This document shows, piece after piece, positions 40,473 to 51,640 of a stretch of 58,800 bases of DNA. This DNA comes from Lobulomyces angularis. Its lineage: Eukaryota; Chytridiomycota; Chytridiomycetes; Lobulomycetales; Lobulomycetaceae. Location of the stretch: contig JADHYX010000106.1 in assembly GCA_027604685.1 (NCBI GenBank), positions 1 through 58,800 of the forward strand, written 5' to 3'. How positions within the stretch are numbered: the stretch's first letter is position 1; each line of letters begins with the position of its first letter. Made by a program: the position numbers and the translations under genes. The notes beneath the pieces are model-generated. The model did no database searches, had not been told where the DNA came from, and saw nothing but the letters and a program-made list of their open reading frames with translations.

Positions 40473-40780
40473 AACTGTACTTGTCATTGAAAAGGAGGAG
40501 CGGGTAGAAGTTTTTTTTAAAATTTAGAATAAGTAAATGAGTTCATTGGTAATTAATTTTGTAATTTATAAAAAATGAAAATATATTTCAATGTATATAT
40601 AAATTAAAATTAGTATTTTGTATATATTTAAAAATAAAGCAATTTTTGTTAATTGTTTTGTTTATGTGTTTTATTTTTTCTTCATAGAATAATTCTTAAT
40701 TTTCCAAATTTATTCTTCTTGTTTGTTACATAATAATTAATAAAAAATAAAAAATTATTAATAAAAAATTTTTTTCATGA

Positions 40781-43700
40781 CTAACTGTTGATTTTTTGAA
40801 TACTATTACTTCGAAAAAGTAAAGATTTTGATGATATTAGCGGAGATGTGGCAGCATCTAAACTATGTGATGACATTGTCAGCTTCCTTCCGATCATATG
40901 AAGTGCACGAGGTTGAGGAGTTATAGTGGAATCTATCTTTTTTTCTCCTTCAATTGTTATTTCCGTATAATTTTCACCTTCAACTTTAGTAGCAACTGTT
41001 GGAATTATAACCTTTTCCAATGAAGTGCCGCTTGGTAACACATTCCGTTCCCCCTCGTTAGTATTGATATTCTTGCTATCAATCATTTCTTTCAGTAACA
41101 GACCGGTGGTATTCAACCCATCCATAGACATTTTATACTCTTGCTTACCGACTACGCTTGTCGACCTAGTTTCATTGGGGGTGTGGAGATCACCTGTAAT
41201 TTCCTCGTCTTTGTCTTCTTCCAGCTTTGAAAACGATGCTTGAAAAGGGTAAATAGAGGATTTATTGTTTGCTGCCATTTGTAAATAGTTTGGAGTCTCC
41301 ATGGAAACTGGAGAAAAGAGCATTTTGTTGTTAGTTTCTTCATAGTTAGAAACAGTGTCACAAAGTTTTGCGCAAACAAACTTTATCAGTGCTACCTCAT
41401 TTTCTCCAACAATCTGTTCGTCGTCAATTATGTTTAAAAGCATAAAGTTTTTTTCATGCAAAACTTGTATTGCCGCTGTCAGTTCCTCTTTAGTTTGTGT
41501 AGATGTTAACGTTCTCTGATACTTTTCCGCAATCTCTAATACTTCTAAAATTTTAGCGTTGTAACTATCTCTAGAGTAAGTAAAAAAATTTTTTAAAAAT
41601 TTAATGCTCTATTCATAATAAATCTTCACACACCTTTTGCCAATACCTTCCGCACCTTTAAAAAATTTATTTTTCATCCAATATCCAAAGTCTACTTTTC
41701 CTTTCTATTCAAAAGAAAAAGAATTGAAAAAAATTAAATAAAAAATAAATAACTTACCGAGTTATTAACCACTGCACTTCTTTGTATAAGTTCATTTGTT
41801 CTTGACTGCATCATTCGTTGGTCCGATTCTGTTAATAGTGGCTTAATTGCCTTTGGTATTACAAGATATTCTGGATTCAGTGTGACTGGAAACGTTCCTT
41901 GATAGTAACACTTATCTAAAGATTTTTAAAATTTTATTTCGACTATTTTCTTTCATTACATGATTTACCTTTTTCTAAATCAATCAAGTTTGGCTCTAAA
42001 GAATTGTAAGTTTGAGTGACTTGATAAGACTGGTCCTCCAAAAAAGGAGTGGTCTCTTTTGATACTCTGAAGCTAGATCTATTCAATTTTGCTTTAATGC
42101 TTTCGTCAAAAAATAAAACTTCATAATCGCTTTTACTTCGTTGAACTCTTTCGTATATAAATTGTGAAAATGCTTGAGTTTCGACAAGACTAGACATGAA
42201 AGTCTAAAAATAGTGTTAATATCAATTGGAGTATATGAATAATTTAAATTCAGAATATCTGTGATTCTACTGTTTAATACCTTGCTATTATCTTTATCCT
42301 TAAAAGTTTTTAAATATTCAGATTTTTTAAACCACTGACTAAAATCGTCATTGGACTCTATATTGGCCTCAACAATAAATTTTCTGTAATCTTTTAAAAC
42401 TGATGTAAAAAATTTAAAAAAAGATAATTGAATTTTTCTTTCTTTAAATTTTTTTGCACATGGTCTTCCATCCACAAGTGAAAAGCAACTTTCGTGGATA
42501 GTTATGTTACACTCTTTTTTTTAATTAATATTTAGCAACATTAAAAAAAGAATTAAATTACCATTGCAATGATAAAATACATGAGACTCTAATAAAATTT
42601 CAGATTTACAAAAGCTGCAAATCTTCTGTGAATCAGTGGTATTTATTTCCAAAAAACTCATTGCCGGTGGGATTGTTGAGGTAGTGCTATGTATATTTTC
42701 ATTGGACTGAGTTCTACTTTCAGAACATTGATCAATTCCTGCTTCTTTTGTTTCACTCATGCATCTAAAGTTATGTCCCCCTTTGTGTTGATTGAAGCAA
42801 AACGATAAACTCTGGTAAGAGTCATCATAAAAACTTCCACTGAATTCGCTGATAGAATCCTGATCGCAGTCCATCGATACTGGAGTATGGGTTTTACTAA
42901 TTTTTCCTCCTAATCTTTTTTTATTTGCATTGGTTTGGACAGTTTTGTTTGTTGTTAAAGATGAGGTAGTTGAAACTGTTAATTTACGGTTATGTGGTTT
43001 TTCTTTTAGAGTTGCTAACTGTGTCAGCAAATCTTGAGACGAAAAGTTTTTATTGACTTTTGTCTAGAAAATCCAAAAAAAATAAAAAATAAAATTTAAT
43101 GTTTATTTGGTAAATTATTTTTCAAAACCGATTCCGGTAAACTAGTATTAGCCGCAGAAGACCTTCTGCTAAAAAATGAAGCAAATGCATTTTTTCTAGG
43201 TGATGCAGGGGCATCTGCAATGGGAGTTGCATTAGATGAAGTTGAACTGTCAGAAACGGCACTAGCCAAACTTTTTGCTGGAGAAATTTCCCTCTAAAAA
43301 TGCACAATTATGATTGGAATATTGTAAAGTTAAAAAATTTAATAAATTTTTTTTTACTATTTCTAAGTTTGATTCATTCGCAACAATATTTTGCCCTAGA
43401 GACTCCGTTACTCCAGTGTTGTTTGAAGATATAGAACTAGTATTGATTAAAATAGTACTGTTAACTGCACTTGCAGAATGATTTAGAAGTTGAGAAGAAG
43501 CAGAAAGTGAAAAAGTTGATCCCAAAGGTGAATTCAGAGGTGAATTTTTTGGTAAATTAAGATTTAATCTACTCAAAGTAAATTTTTTTAGCAAAGAAGA
43601 ACCAGTATCTTTTTCAGTCGAATTAGTTGCTGTAATAGCTACTTTCGGTGTAGTGCTTGAGTCAGCGGTATTAACCCACCCACTGCCTAAATTGGTTGGG

Positions 43701-45799
43701 AAATTAAACAGTACTCCACTGTGGAGTGACTCCTGCGATGGAGGTTGGTTTAGGTTAGAACTTCCAACTAGATTTATTCCCAATGGAAATGCTTCTCTGA
43801 CTGTTATAGGTATTCTATCCATACTCTTAGCTTCCTCTTTTTCAATAACTTTTGATTTTGATATCGATGGAGAAGATGTGACGACATCTGCGCCAATAGG
43901 AGAAGATTCAGGTATTAAGTTTAAAGTGGATATATCTGCATATTTCTGCAAATTTTTTATTAACTTTTCTCGTTCCTTTTTTGGTAACTGAGGAGGATTT
44001 TCCTTAACTGCTAAAATATCATTATCCAAATCAATCAAAGCCGCCTGAAAATGAAAAAAATGGAATTTTGAAAAATATTTTTATTTTATTTTGTATATAT
44101 ATTATTCGTGTTACATCTGATGGGCAGTACTCTAGCTGATCCTCTAAAGTAAAATAATCCCTTTGTAATCCAACCATATATGGGACAGGAGCTTGAAGGT
44201 ACTGCAGCAAATTCGCTGGTAAAACTGGGATAAGGATATGTTGCCATTGCATAGGGTAAAAGAATATGCACATAGTTTCAGATGCAAGAGTCAACATCGA
44301 TAAGTAGTTTGAAACAAAGATTATTTTTTTTTCTGCAATTAATAATTCAAATAACGTGACAATATGTGGTATCGATAAAGCTCTAAACAGCGGGTAAAAC
44401 GACATCTAAAAATATTTTTTTATTAATCAAATATTTTATCTTCATATTACATTTTGAACAACTGAGATATTATTAACAGGAGGTCTAGAACAATATAGTT
44501 TTGTTTTTCCAATACTTATTGAAACCTCTAATTTTCCAGGAGGAGGTAATGGAATTTCGTAAATTAAATTCACAATGTATCTAAATTTAACACAAATTTA
44601 TAATGTTTAGAATTAAAGAAAAGATATTAAATACTTTACCTTTCGATTGGGGCTATCAGTACAGGAGAATTCTGATGGTACGATTCTTTTGTTAATCTAA
44701 CCAACTCGCACAACCAATCTTTAAGCAAATCGTGCCACGGCCAGTGGCTGGTAACCCCAATGGTTTTCGGTTCAAAAATGTTTTCCTTATCAAGCAACAG
44801 TGTGTCTTGATATGGCCTCATTAAATTGTTGAAAAAGTGGATTCTCTCTTGGGCAGATTCTTCAATTTCTTTTAAGTCGGGGTCATTATTTTTTCTAGCT
44901 TCAGCAATAGTTTCTCTTTCATAATCAATTTTTGGTCCTAATCCTGTAATGTACTCAAAGGCAATCGATGGCTAATAAAATGAATTAGGTAAAATTTTTT
45001 TTACAATTACTGCATTTTCTTCTTTCCATTTCGCAATTGCATCTTCTAGTTGTAAAAGAAGGTTCTGTTGAACTTTTTCATAAATAGTGACGCAAACTCC
45101 ATATATTTTAGTTCCCATTCCTTCGGTTATAATCTAATAGCAAGAAAATTTTTTTATGATATTTTAACAATAAATAATGATATTAATCTTACGAATGAAT
45201 GATATGTAGCAGGTGGTGGTCCACTTAAGGAATTTACAAATTTAATATCATTTGGATAACAAAACTAAAAATAATAATAAAGTTATTGAAAAGAACAATA
45301 ATAAAAAGAAAAACCATGGATATATTGGAAGGGAACGGAAGTTGTTCAGAGTGGTTAATTTCAGGATATCTCATTGAAATCTGTGGTTTATATCGATATT
45401 CAATTGGGTGTGTTGTTAGCTTAAACACAGGAGCTAGAAAATATTATTATTTTTATTAAATATTTATTTTAATGTAATTATGTGCTTTAATAAATATCTG
45501 TTGCTTGCGATAACTATTATTTAATTTATGTTTACCTCTATAAAGATTTTTGCTGGTTTTTGTAAGGATTATTGAATCATCACTCTAAAATAAAATAAAT
45601 TGAGGTTTTATAAAGAAATAAAAATATTTACAATTGAAGTTCGTTTTTTACTAGCTGAAGAAGGTCTTTGAAGATTTCCAATAAATGAATCCGACTCCGC
45701 TAATTTTTTTAATGGAATCTTTATACTTTCTAGAACCACATTAGCACCGAATCCCACTTGAAAAAAATAATCAACAAAATTTTGATTAACCAAACTCAT
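40781..45799 (-). CDS. DENN-domain Rab GEF with embedded C1-type zinc module
   Basis: ATG at 45799, stop at 40781. The tripartite DENN module is visible. uDENN: VDYFFQVGFG, then QLPFPSNISMFCYPNDI and SFIITEGMGTKIYGVCVTIY. cDENN: MSFYPLFRALSIPHIVTLFE, EKKIIFVSNYLSML, FFYPMQWQHILIPVLPANLL, APVPYMVGLQRDYF, LIDLDND. dDENN: FFKFFTSVLKDYRKFI and SSLVETQAFSQFIYERV. A long Ser/Thr/Asn-rich linker follows cDENN. Before dDENN lies a zinc module: CSFC, then CNECNITIHESC and a last Cys eight residues on. Its spacing is that of C1 domains except that the usual first His is not at the expected place. DENN proteins exchange GDP for GTP on Rab GTPases in endosomal and trans-Golgi traffic; the C1-like part may bind lipid. 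Fungal in style; the Rab target is unknown. Confidence 0.85.
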
Positions 45800-46271
45800 T
45801 TGAAAAATAAAAATCCAAAAATAAAGCTTGAAATTTTTTTTCGAATTTTAATCTTATTTTGTCTCTCCTTTTATTTCAACTTGTTTGAATATTGAAAAGT
45901 TTCAAAATAATTGTATTCTTTTAAAGTCTTCTTTTCAAAAATTCTTTTTGTTAAAAAAATAAAAAAACAGATTTATTAAACACTAGGTTAATAAATATAT
46001 GTATGTTTTTTTTAAAAAAAAACTGGATAAAAATTTTTAAACGCGAAAATATTTAAAATCATGCATTGAAAAAAAACCAACCAAAATACACTCCCAAAAT
46101 TTACTCCTACATATTATTAAAATTTATGTGGAATAAACCTAACAAAAAAAAACTTTATATAAAACAACAACTTTATGAGTGTACTTATATATTTGGAAAA
46201 AATAACCACATAACTGTTTACATAAATGTGTAGTGTCTACACATTATGATTCATATTATTGTTTTTTAAAT
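45800..46271. other. Spacer, nothing recognised
   Basis: AT-rich DNA between the DENN gene start and the 3' end of the left RFxV paralogue. No element recognised. Confidence 0.45.
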
Positions 46272-46928
46272 TTAAATTTCTACAGCACTATCTACACTAC
46301 TGGTTGTATGAGATTTAACAAACTCCAATTCGTCGAATTTAGTAACTGTAAATCTTGAGTTTATCGGACCGGCCGTTGATTTATTAACACTCTTGACAAC
46401 AAATCTTCCCTTTGACGTTTCGGTAACAGAGCACCTATTTGATAATGAATAGGAAGAACCGAAGTGAGAGGGTATAGTTTCTACTGGGTAAGTTAGCTGA
46501 GTAGCTTCAAAATTTACGGTTGACGACACACTTAAAACAGGTGCACTTTGGGAACGAGTTCTACTATAATGGTCGAGAGGTATGAAAATTGAAGGGTCTA
46601 AAATTGAAATTCTTTGGCTTTTCAAAGTAGACCTTACTGTAGCGGACACAGTACCAGTGTTAAAATTAATGCTATTTTCGTTAATTGAAGCGTTATTGGT
46701 GGAGGAATTCAAATAATAAAATTGGTTTAGTTTCGTTTCTATTTCATCCTCTTCATCAATTACACTAATTCCACAAATTCTTGCGAATTCATATGAAGTC
46801 ATATCTTCAGAAAAAGTTTCATCTGCATTTGGAAGACAGTTTTGTTGCGTTGAATTAAGAATCTTTTTATTTTTTTTAAAAACTGAAGAAACTAGTTGTA
46901 GGGAAGGATTTTTTTTGTGCAGAGGCAT
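46272..46928 (-). CDS. RFxV-motif protein, left paralogue
   Basis: About 218 residues from ATG 46928, intronless in this reading; an upstream exon ending near 46950 is possible. Predicted mostly disordered. Four blocks are shared with the oppositely oriented gene at 47841: MTSYEFARICGISVIDEEDE, SQRISILDPSIF, RTRSQSAPVLS, and TETSKGRFVVKSVNKS followed by INSRFTVTKF. The last two contain RFVV and RFTV, the R-F-x-V pattern that docks to the conserved C-terminal domain of SPAK/OSR1-type kinases in animals. The RxRSQS block looks like a basophilic kinase or 14-3-3 site. The docking role is inference from short motifs. No named family recognised. Confidence 0.65.
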   Translation of the reverse strand: MPLHKKNPSLQLVSSVFKKNKKILNSTQQNCLPNADETFSEDMTSYEFARICGISVIDEEDEIETKLNQFYYLNSSTNNASINENSINFNTGTVSATVRSTLKSQRISILDPSIFIPLDHYSRTRSQSAPVLSVSSTVNFEATQLTYPVETIPSHFGSSYSLSNRCSVTETSKGRFVVKSVNKSTAGPINSRFTVTKFDELEFVKSHTTSSVDSAVEI

Positions 46929-47840
46929 TAATAACCACAACTTTCTGCAAATTCTTCCTAATGTCTAAAAAAGTTGAAAAAGTCCAGCTTTTTTTTAAAT
47001 GTTTAGCTATTTTTTCAAATTGTAATTTTTTATAATTATTCTTAAATTTTGGAAAAAAAAAGTTTTGAATAAAAAAAAATTAAAAAAAGTTGCCACAGAT
47101 CGTGCCACATAGCCAAAGGTTTTGGGTTTGGCTTTGTGGCGTTTGTGCCACTTTCCTGTTACTTGAAGATTGGTAACAATACAATTCAATAAAATTTTGC
47201 TGGAAATTCAGGATATTTGATTAGTTTTTAGAAATTACGTTGAATTTTCAGCATAGAAATAGCGTCAGTGACACTGAGAGCATCTCATATTATTTTGCAG
47301 TAATGCATATAGGAAAATGGCCAAAGTTGTTACTACTGGGATTGTCATCAAATGACACGATAACAGACATATAGGAATGTCAGTAGATTCAATACCACAG
47401 GTAATTCATTTATAAAGATTCAGGTTATTGGAACATGTTATGTGTTAAATCTGGTTTCTCATATTTTGGCTTTTTCAAAAAAACCTTGCATATTATAAAT
47501 TATAATGATTTAACTATGATATATATGCTCTAACCAAGAGTAAGTTAAAAAAGGACAGAATACACCCGCATCTTAATATCTCAGAGCCTATTGGAGCCAG
47601 TCTCTCATAAATTTTAAAAGCCAACCCACTAAAAGAAAATCAATTGCCCCAATTAAAAAAGATATATATACTATATTCATTCAATAGTGCTAAATGAAAT
47701 TTTATTACAATTTTCAGTGTTTATAATTTTTATTTGAAATTTGAAAAGAAAGCTGGTCTTTTTTAAAAGTCTTCAATTCAACAATTTTTTTTTTTTTTAA
47801 TTGAAGCTGGTCTTTTTTTCTTTTTAAATATACATTTGAA
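46929..47840. promoter_or_regulatory. Shared divergent upstream region of the RFxV paralogues
   Basis: About 0.9 kb separates the two head-to-head start codons. It holds a cluster of GCCAC/GTGGC boxes (47092, 47104, 47136, 47146), two of which form the arms of a hairpin, and T-rich tracts near the right gene. Its promoter role is inferred from position only. Confidence 0.45.
47104..47140. repeat. 14-bp inverted repeat with GCCAC boxes
   Basis: Arms gccacatagccaaa (47104-47117) and tttggctttgtggc (47127-47140) pair at 13 of 14 positions around a 9-nt loop. Further GCCAC copies flank it at 47092 and 47146. This could be a binding site for a dimeric factor or a hairpin in a transcript. Confidence 0.7.
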
Positions 47841-48437
47841 ATGAATTCAATACAACTGTTTTATTTCAATACAACATCAAAATTAAATGCAACGAAAATA
47901 AATTTTATAGAAAAATTAGATCTGCTAAACTTTAAAAAAAAGAGAAGAAATAATAAAAGAGAAACTAAATCAATAGATATAGAGGATGCAATAAAAAATG
48001 AAACTACTGACAATATGAGCTCCAAAGATTTCGCCAAATACTGTGGTATAAAGGTTTTAAACGACGATGACGATTACGACTTTACCAACGCTACCTTTCT
48101 TCAAACTAGTTTAACTAACACATCAAATGCAAATAGCATCACAATCAATTCTACTTTTTCAAAGTTTTCTATGAGTTCTGAAAAAATATCTATACTTGAT
48201 CAATCATTTTTTGAGCCTTCTTTACAAATAAGATTTCGCTCGCAAAGTGAACCTCACATTTCTCATTCTTTAAAAATGGATGCAAGTTTAAAAGAAAAAT
48301 CTTTAGATTCTTCTATTGTTGTAAAAAGAAGATCAGCCGCTACTGAAACCTTTAATAAAGGTAGATTTGTCGTTACTAATGTTAGTAAATCAAATCCACA
48401 ATTAATTCATTCTAGATTTTTAGTATCAAAAATTTAA
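47841..48437 (+). CDS. RFxV-motif protein, right paralogue
   Basis: A single open frame of 198 codons, ATG 47841 to TAA 48437. It is basic near the N-terminus (FKKKRRNNKRETK) and then repeats, in order, the blocks of the left gene: MSSKDFAKYCGIKVLNDDDD, SEKISILDQSFF, RFRSQSEPHIS, TETFNKGRFVVTNVSKS and IHSRFLVSKI. The two RFxV cores (RFVV and RFLV) are about as far apart as in its partner, while the rest has diverged freely. That pattern suggests selection on the short motifs rather than on a fold. The two genes form an inverted, head-to-head duplicate. Function unknown; a scaffold or substrate for a kinase that reads RFxV is a reasonable guess. Confidence 0.7.
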   Translation: MNSIQLFYFNTTSKLNATKINFIEKLDLLNFKKKRRNNKRETKSIDIEDAIKNETTDNMSSKDFAKYCGIKVLNDDDDYDFTNATFLQTSLTNTSNANSITINSTFSKFSMSSEKISILDQSFFEPSLQIRFRSQSEPHISHSLKMDASLKEKSLDSSIVVKRRSAATETFNKGRFVVTNVSKSNPQLIHSRFLVSKI

Positions 48438-48561
48438 TTTATAAAAGACTTGTATTAATTTAATTTTGTATATATTATTATTCTTGTTTGTAAAAATTTA
48501 AGTGAAATTTGTAGTGTAAATGATTATGAACTTTACAAAAAAAACCAATGTAACTTTTTTT

Positions 48562-49198
48562 TCAAAGTTTTCCCTTAATCTCTTCACAAAATTCTTTAAG
48601 TTCATTATTTGAAAATTTTTTGGAATCCCAAGACATCTCTAACCCACCTTCTTTGGTTTTTGGGATAATGTGAAAATGGACATGATCAACTGCTTGATGA
48701 GCTTCTCTACCTAAAAGACAAGTGTAAAATCTTAGAAAAAGATGAAAAAATATAAAAAAACCATTATTTTGCAAAAAATTGTAATTGACTGCACCCGTAG
48801 CTTTGGCAATTCTTTTTGAAATAGGTAAAATTTCTGACAAAGTTTCATCTAAAACCAATTAATAAAATCTTATCTTAATTTGGTACCAGGTATTTCATGT
48901 AACTTTTGAGCGTGATATTTGGGGATGACAAGAACGTGGCCTTTGTTCAACGGTGCTACAAAAATGTACTGAATTAATTGGCTTTAACCTTTTTTTTTAA
49001 TTATTGTAAAATTAAATAGAACAAATAGACACTGAAGGTAAACAATCAGTCCCAAAATGATCGTTTGCTGCCTTACAAAAAAAAAAATTTAATTTTTTTA
49101 CCAGTATCCATAAAAGCCAAAGTCAAAGAGGTTTCCAAAATTTTAAAAGAAGGTATATCTCCTTTTATTATTTTACAAAATATACAATTTGCACTCAT
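48562..49198 (-). CDS. HNT1: HIT-family nucleoside phosphoramidase (HINT type)
   Basis: Four exons from ATG 49198 to TGA 48562. Order: MSANCIFCKIIKGDIPSFKI (with the CxxC zinc-like pair of HINT proteins), LTLAFMDTAPLNKGHVLVIP, KYHAQKLHEIPDETLSEILP, then VDHVHFHIIPK, which is the histidine triad HxHxH with the nucleophile in the middle. The ending DSKKFSNNELKEFCEEIKGK is typical of fungal HNT1. The enzyme hydrolyses adenosine 5'-phosphoramidates and related AMP-lysine compounds. One intron is longer than its neighbours (about 150 nt, near 48.96-49.10 kb). Its start codon lies only 76 bp from that of the divergent HAUS1 gene, so the two must share a very short promoter. Confidence 0.92.
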
Positions 49199-49274
49199 AA
49201 TGTAACAGGTATTGTTAGGCGAAATTATCAAAAAAAGTGATTTTGAATGAAAAAACCTATAACCCTACTTTAAA

Positions 49275-50204
49275 ATGGAAGAAATTGTATACAAGTATAA
49301 AAAAGAATATGAAACTTCAACAAAACAGTTTGAAGAAGAGCTATTATTAACAGAACATTTTAAAAAAGAGGAAAATATTTTCACAGATAAAATTTTGCAA
49401 ACTTCGGATTTCTCAACAAAAACTGATGGGCAGGTGTTAAAAACATTAATAAAAATTCAGTCTCTTTTAAAACTCAAAGATCATACTGACACTAGGTTAA
49501 AAAAAAATTTTAAAAATAACGTGAATATTTAAATTTTGATTTTTATTTTTTTAGTTTCATTTGTGCTTTAACCAGATTGGAAAGTAGTGAATTCAAAAAT
49601 AAAAAAGAATTAAAACGTTTAGCCAAGTTGGAAAATAATTTAGACAAGAGTTTAGCAGAGATGCAAGATAATTTGAATTTGTTAAAAAGGTTACTTTCCC
49701 TAAAAAAAAAAAAAAAGGATAAACGTGAAGAAAAATAATGAATCACTGAAAATACAAATAACTACAGCTAGTCTAATTCTTTTTTTTTTTTACAGAACTG
49801 TTTCAGATTGTAAAGGGACGAAATTTGAGCAAGAAAGTCGAATGGAGGAATTTGAAAAAAACATAGAAGTGCTAGAACAAAAAAAAATTGAATACAGGGA
49901 AAAATTAGAATTTTTTGAAAATATGTTGGAAGACGGAGAATTGAATAAAAATCGAATCGCCAACTTACAAGAGTTGGAGTTGCAATTAAATAATCTAAAT
50001 AGTTTGGTTAATATAAGGGAAGAAAAGTTAAAAAGCTTTTTTGACTTGAAACCAGATTTTAATTTAAGTAAAATCAAATTTGAGGAAAAAGTTCGCGAAT
50101 TTGTAAAAATTTCGTTTCTTTTTTTTTAATTGTATTTTTTTTTTTTTTAGAATTCTCTAGTTGAAAAAAAAGATATTCTTATTCAAAATTTAAGCTATCG
50201 ATAA
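49275..50204 (+). CDS. HAUS1: Augmin complex subunit 1 (HAUS1-like coiled coil)
   Basis: Four exons, from MEEIVYKYKKEYETSTKQFE at 49275 to LSYR at 50204, coding for a nearly all-helical coiled-coil protein. The segment after the first splice (HTDTSFICALTRLE, then KELKRLAKLENNLDKSLAEM) lines up with the mid-part of animal HAUS1. The C-terminal end (EKLKSFFDLKPDFNLSKIKF, then EEKVREFNSLVEKK) matches the distinctive HAUS1 ending (Asp-Leu-x-Pro ... Leu-x-x-x-Lys-x-x-Glu). Augmin recruits gamma-tubulin to the sides of existing microtubules to branch the spindle. The match comes from memory of human HAUS1. The N-terminus is shorter than in animals, and a further upstream exon is possible but would have to fit in a 76-bp gap. 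Confidence 0.72.
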
Positions 50205-50373
50205 TTTAAAGAGATTTAAAAAATTTTTTTTCTTCAAATTTTTTATTTCACTACTTTTAATACAGAAATCTATGTATATTTTTAATAAAAGAAACTTATC
50301 CATTATTGCATTAAAATAAATACAATTATATAGATAACAATAGTATGATTGTATTTCAAAATTTTTTTTATTT

Positions 50374-51640
50374 TTAGACAAATCTGGCAACACCTTCTTT
50401 AGTAGCGGGAGTTCTGATTTCACTGATTACCTTTGGACCTTCAAAATGGTGATATGTGTTGTGGTATTGATTTTGCCCAACAGATGAAACAGCTTTTCCC
50501 ATAGACTCAAATCCTGAACCAGTATTAGAAGCACTGGATGATTTTGCTTCTTCAAAGTGAGGATCATAATACTTTCTAATATCAATATATAATTTTGTCC
50601 AGGCAGGATCGATTGTAAAAAATAGGATAGATGTAAGGAGACCTTGAATTGAAGTACCAGTTAATGCTGGCACCAATAATGAAAATTTATTTGTATGGGA
50701 GATAGCATAGTCAGCTTCACCTAAAATTGATTAAAAATTAAATTTTTTTTAATTAAGTCACCATAAATATTGAAAAAGTTAGAAATCAGAGGCACCAAAG
50801 GATAAAACATTAACCTGGAAACTAATTTTGCAACAATTTTTTGAGTTTTAGCATTTTGTCTTTGAGAAGAATTTTTTGAATCTTGATTAACATTTATTGA
50901 ATCAAGTTGTGCACGTCTTAGTCTTAACATTACTCTAACAGAAGCGAAAGTACTGTAAGCAATGAATATTATCGAAGGGAGATCTAGATACAAAAGTTTC
51001 CGTTAATAAGTTATATTTATACCTTTTATTCTTACAATTCGTGGCCCATTTGAATGGAGAAATAAACAAACCAGCAAAAACTACATCATAACTTCTGGTG
51101 TACCAACAAAAATCAGCAGTTTCGTCATAACCGTAAGCACCAAGGAATAAAGGTGGTAAGGACAGCGCCAAGGCAATAAAAAAACTTCCCATTATATATT
51201 TTATCAGCATGTTATTTTTTCGCTTATTGTACACAAACACCAGTTGAAGGTTGATGGCAATAAACATTGAAACTAAAATTGACCATTGACTTTTTAAATA
51301 TAAATAAAAATTAAATAATTTTTATTTTTATACCAAAAGAAAACAAATAAAAATACACCGAAGCTGCATAAAAAACCAGGAGTAGAGTAGTAGTTTGAGA
51401 AGACTTGAGCAAGAGAATAAAAGATTTCGATGACGGAAAGTAATACAGTTAGTTGAAAAGAAACTCTCTTAGTTAATTCTCTGGAATATATGTAAGCTAA
51501 AAAGTAAGCTGAAGGAACTAAGCAGCAAGTAAACGCTGAAAAAGCTGTCAATCCTGCAAAAAGTTTAAATAAAAGTAAAAAGAATTTGAATGTGTACCTG
51601 AAGAAACAGATATTAAGACGGTAGTAGGATCCACTTCCAT
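50374..51640 (-). CDS. Seven-transmembrane receptor, cAMP-receptor-like
   Basis: ATG 51640 (MEVDPTTVLISVSSGLTAFS) to TAA 50374, with several short introns. Seven hydrophobic segments are seen: AFTCCLVPSAYFLAYIY, VSFQLTVLLSVIEIFYSLAQ, a third leading into QWSILVSMFIAINLQLVFVY, YIMGSFFIALALSLPPLFLG, a fifth (PSIIFIAYSTFASV), a sixth (LMFYPLVPLISNFFNIYG) and LTSILFFTIDP. A conserved DFCWYT precedes TM5, as in the cAMP-receptor-like/Git3-type group of fungal and amoebal receptors. The third loop (RRAQLDSINVNQDSKNSSQR) and the tail are Ser/Gln/Asn-rich and would be cytosolic. It should act through heterotrimeric G proteins; the ligand is unknown. The receptor class is clear, the subgroup moderately so. 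Confidence 0.8.
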
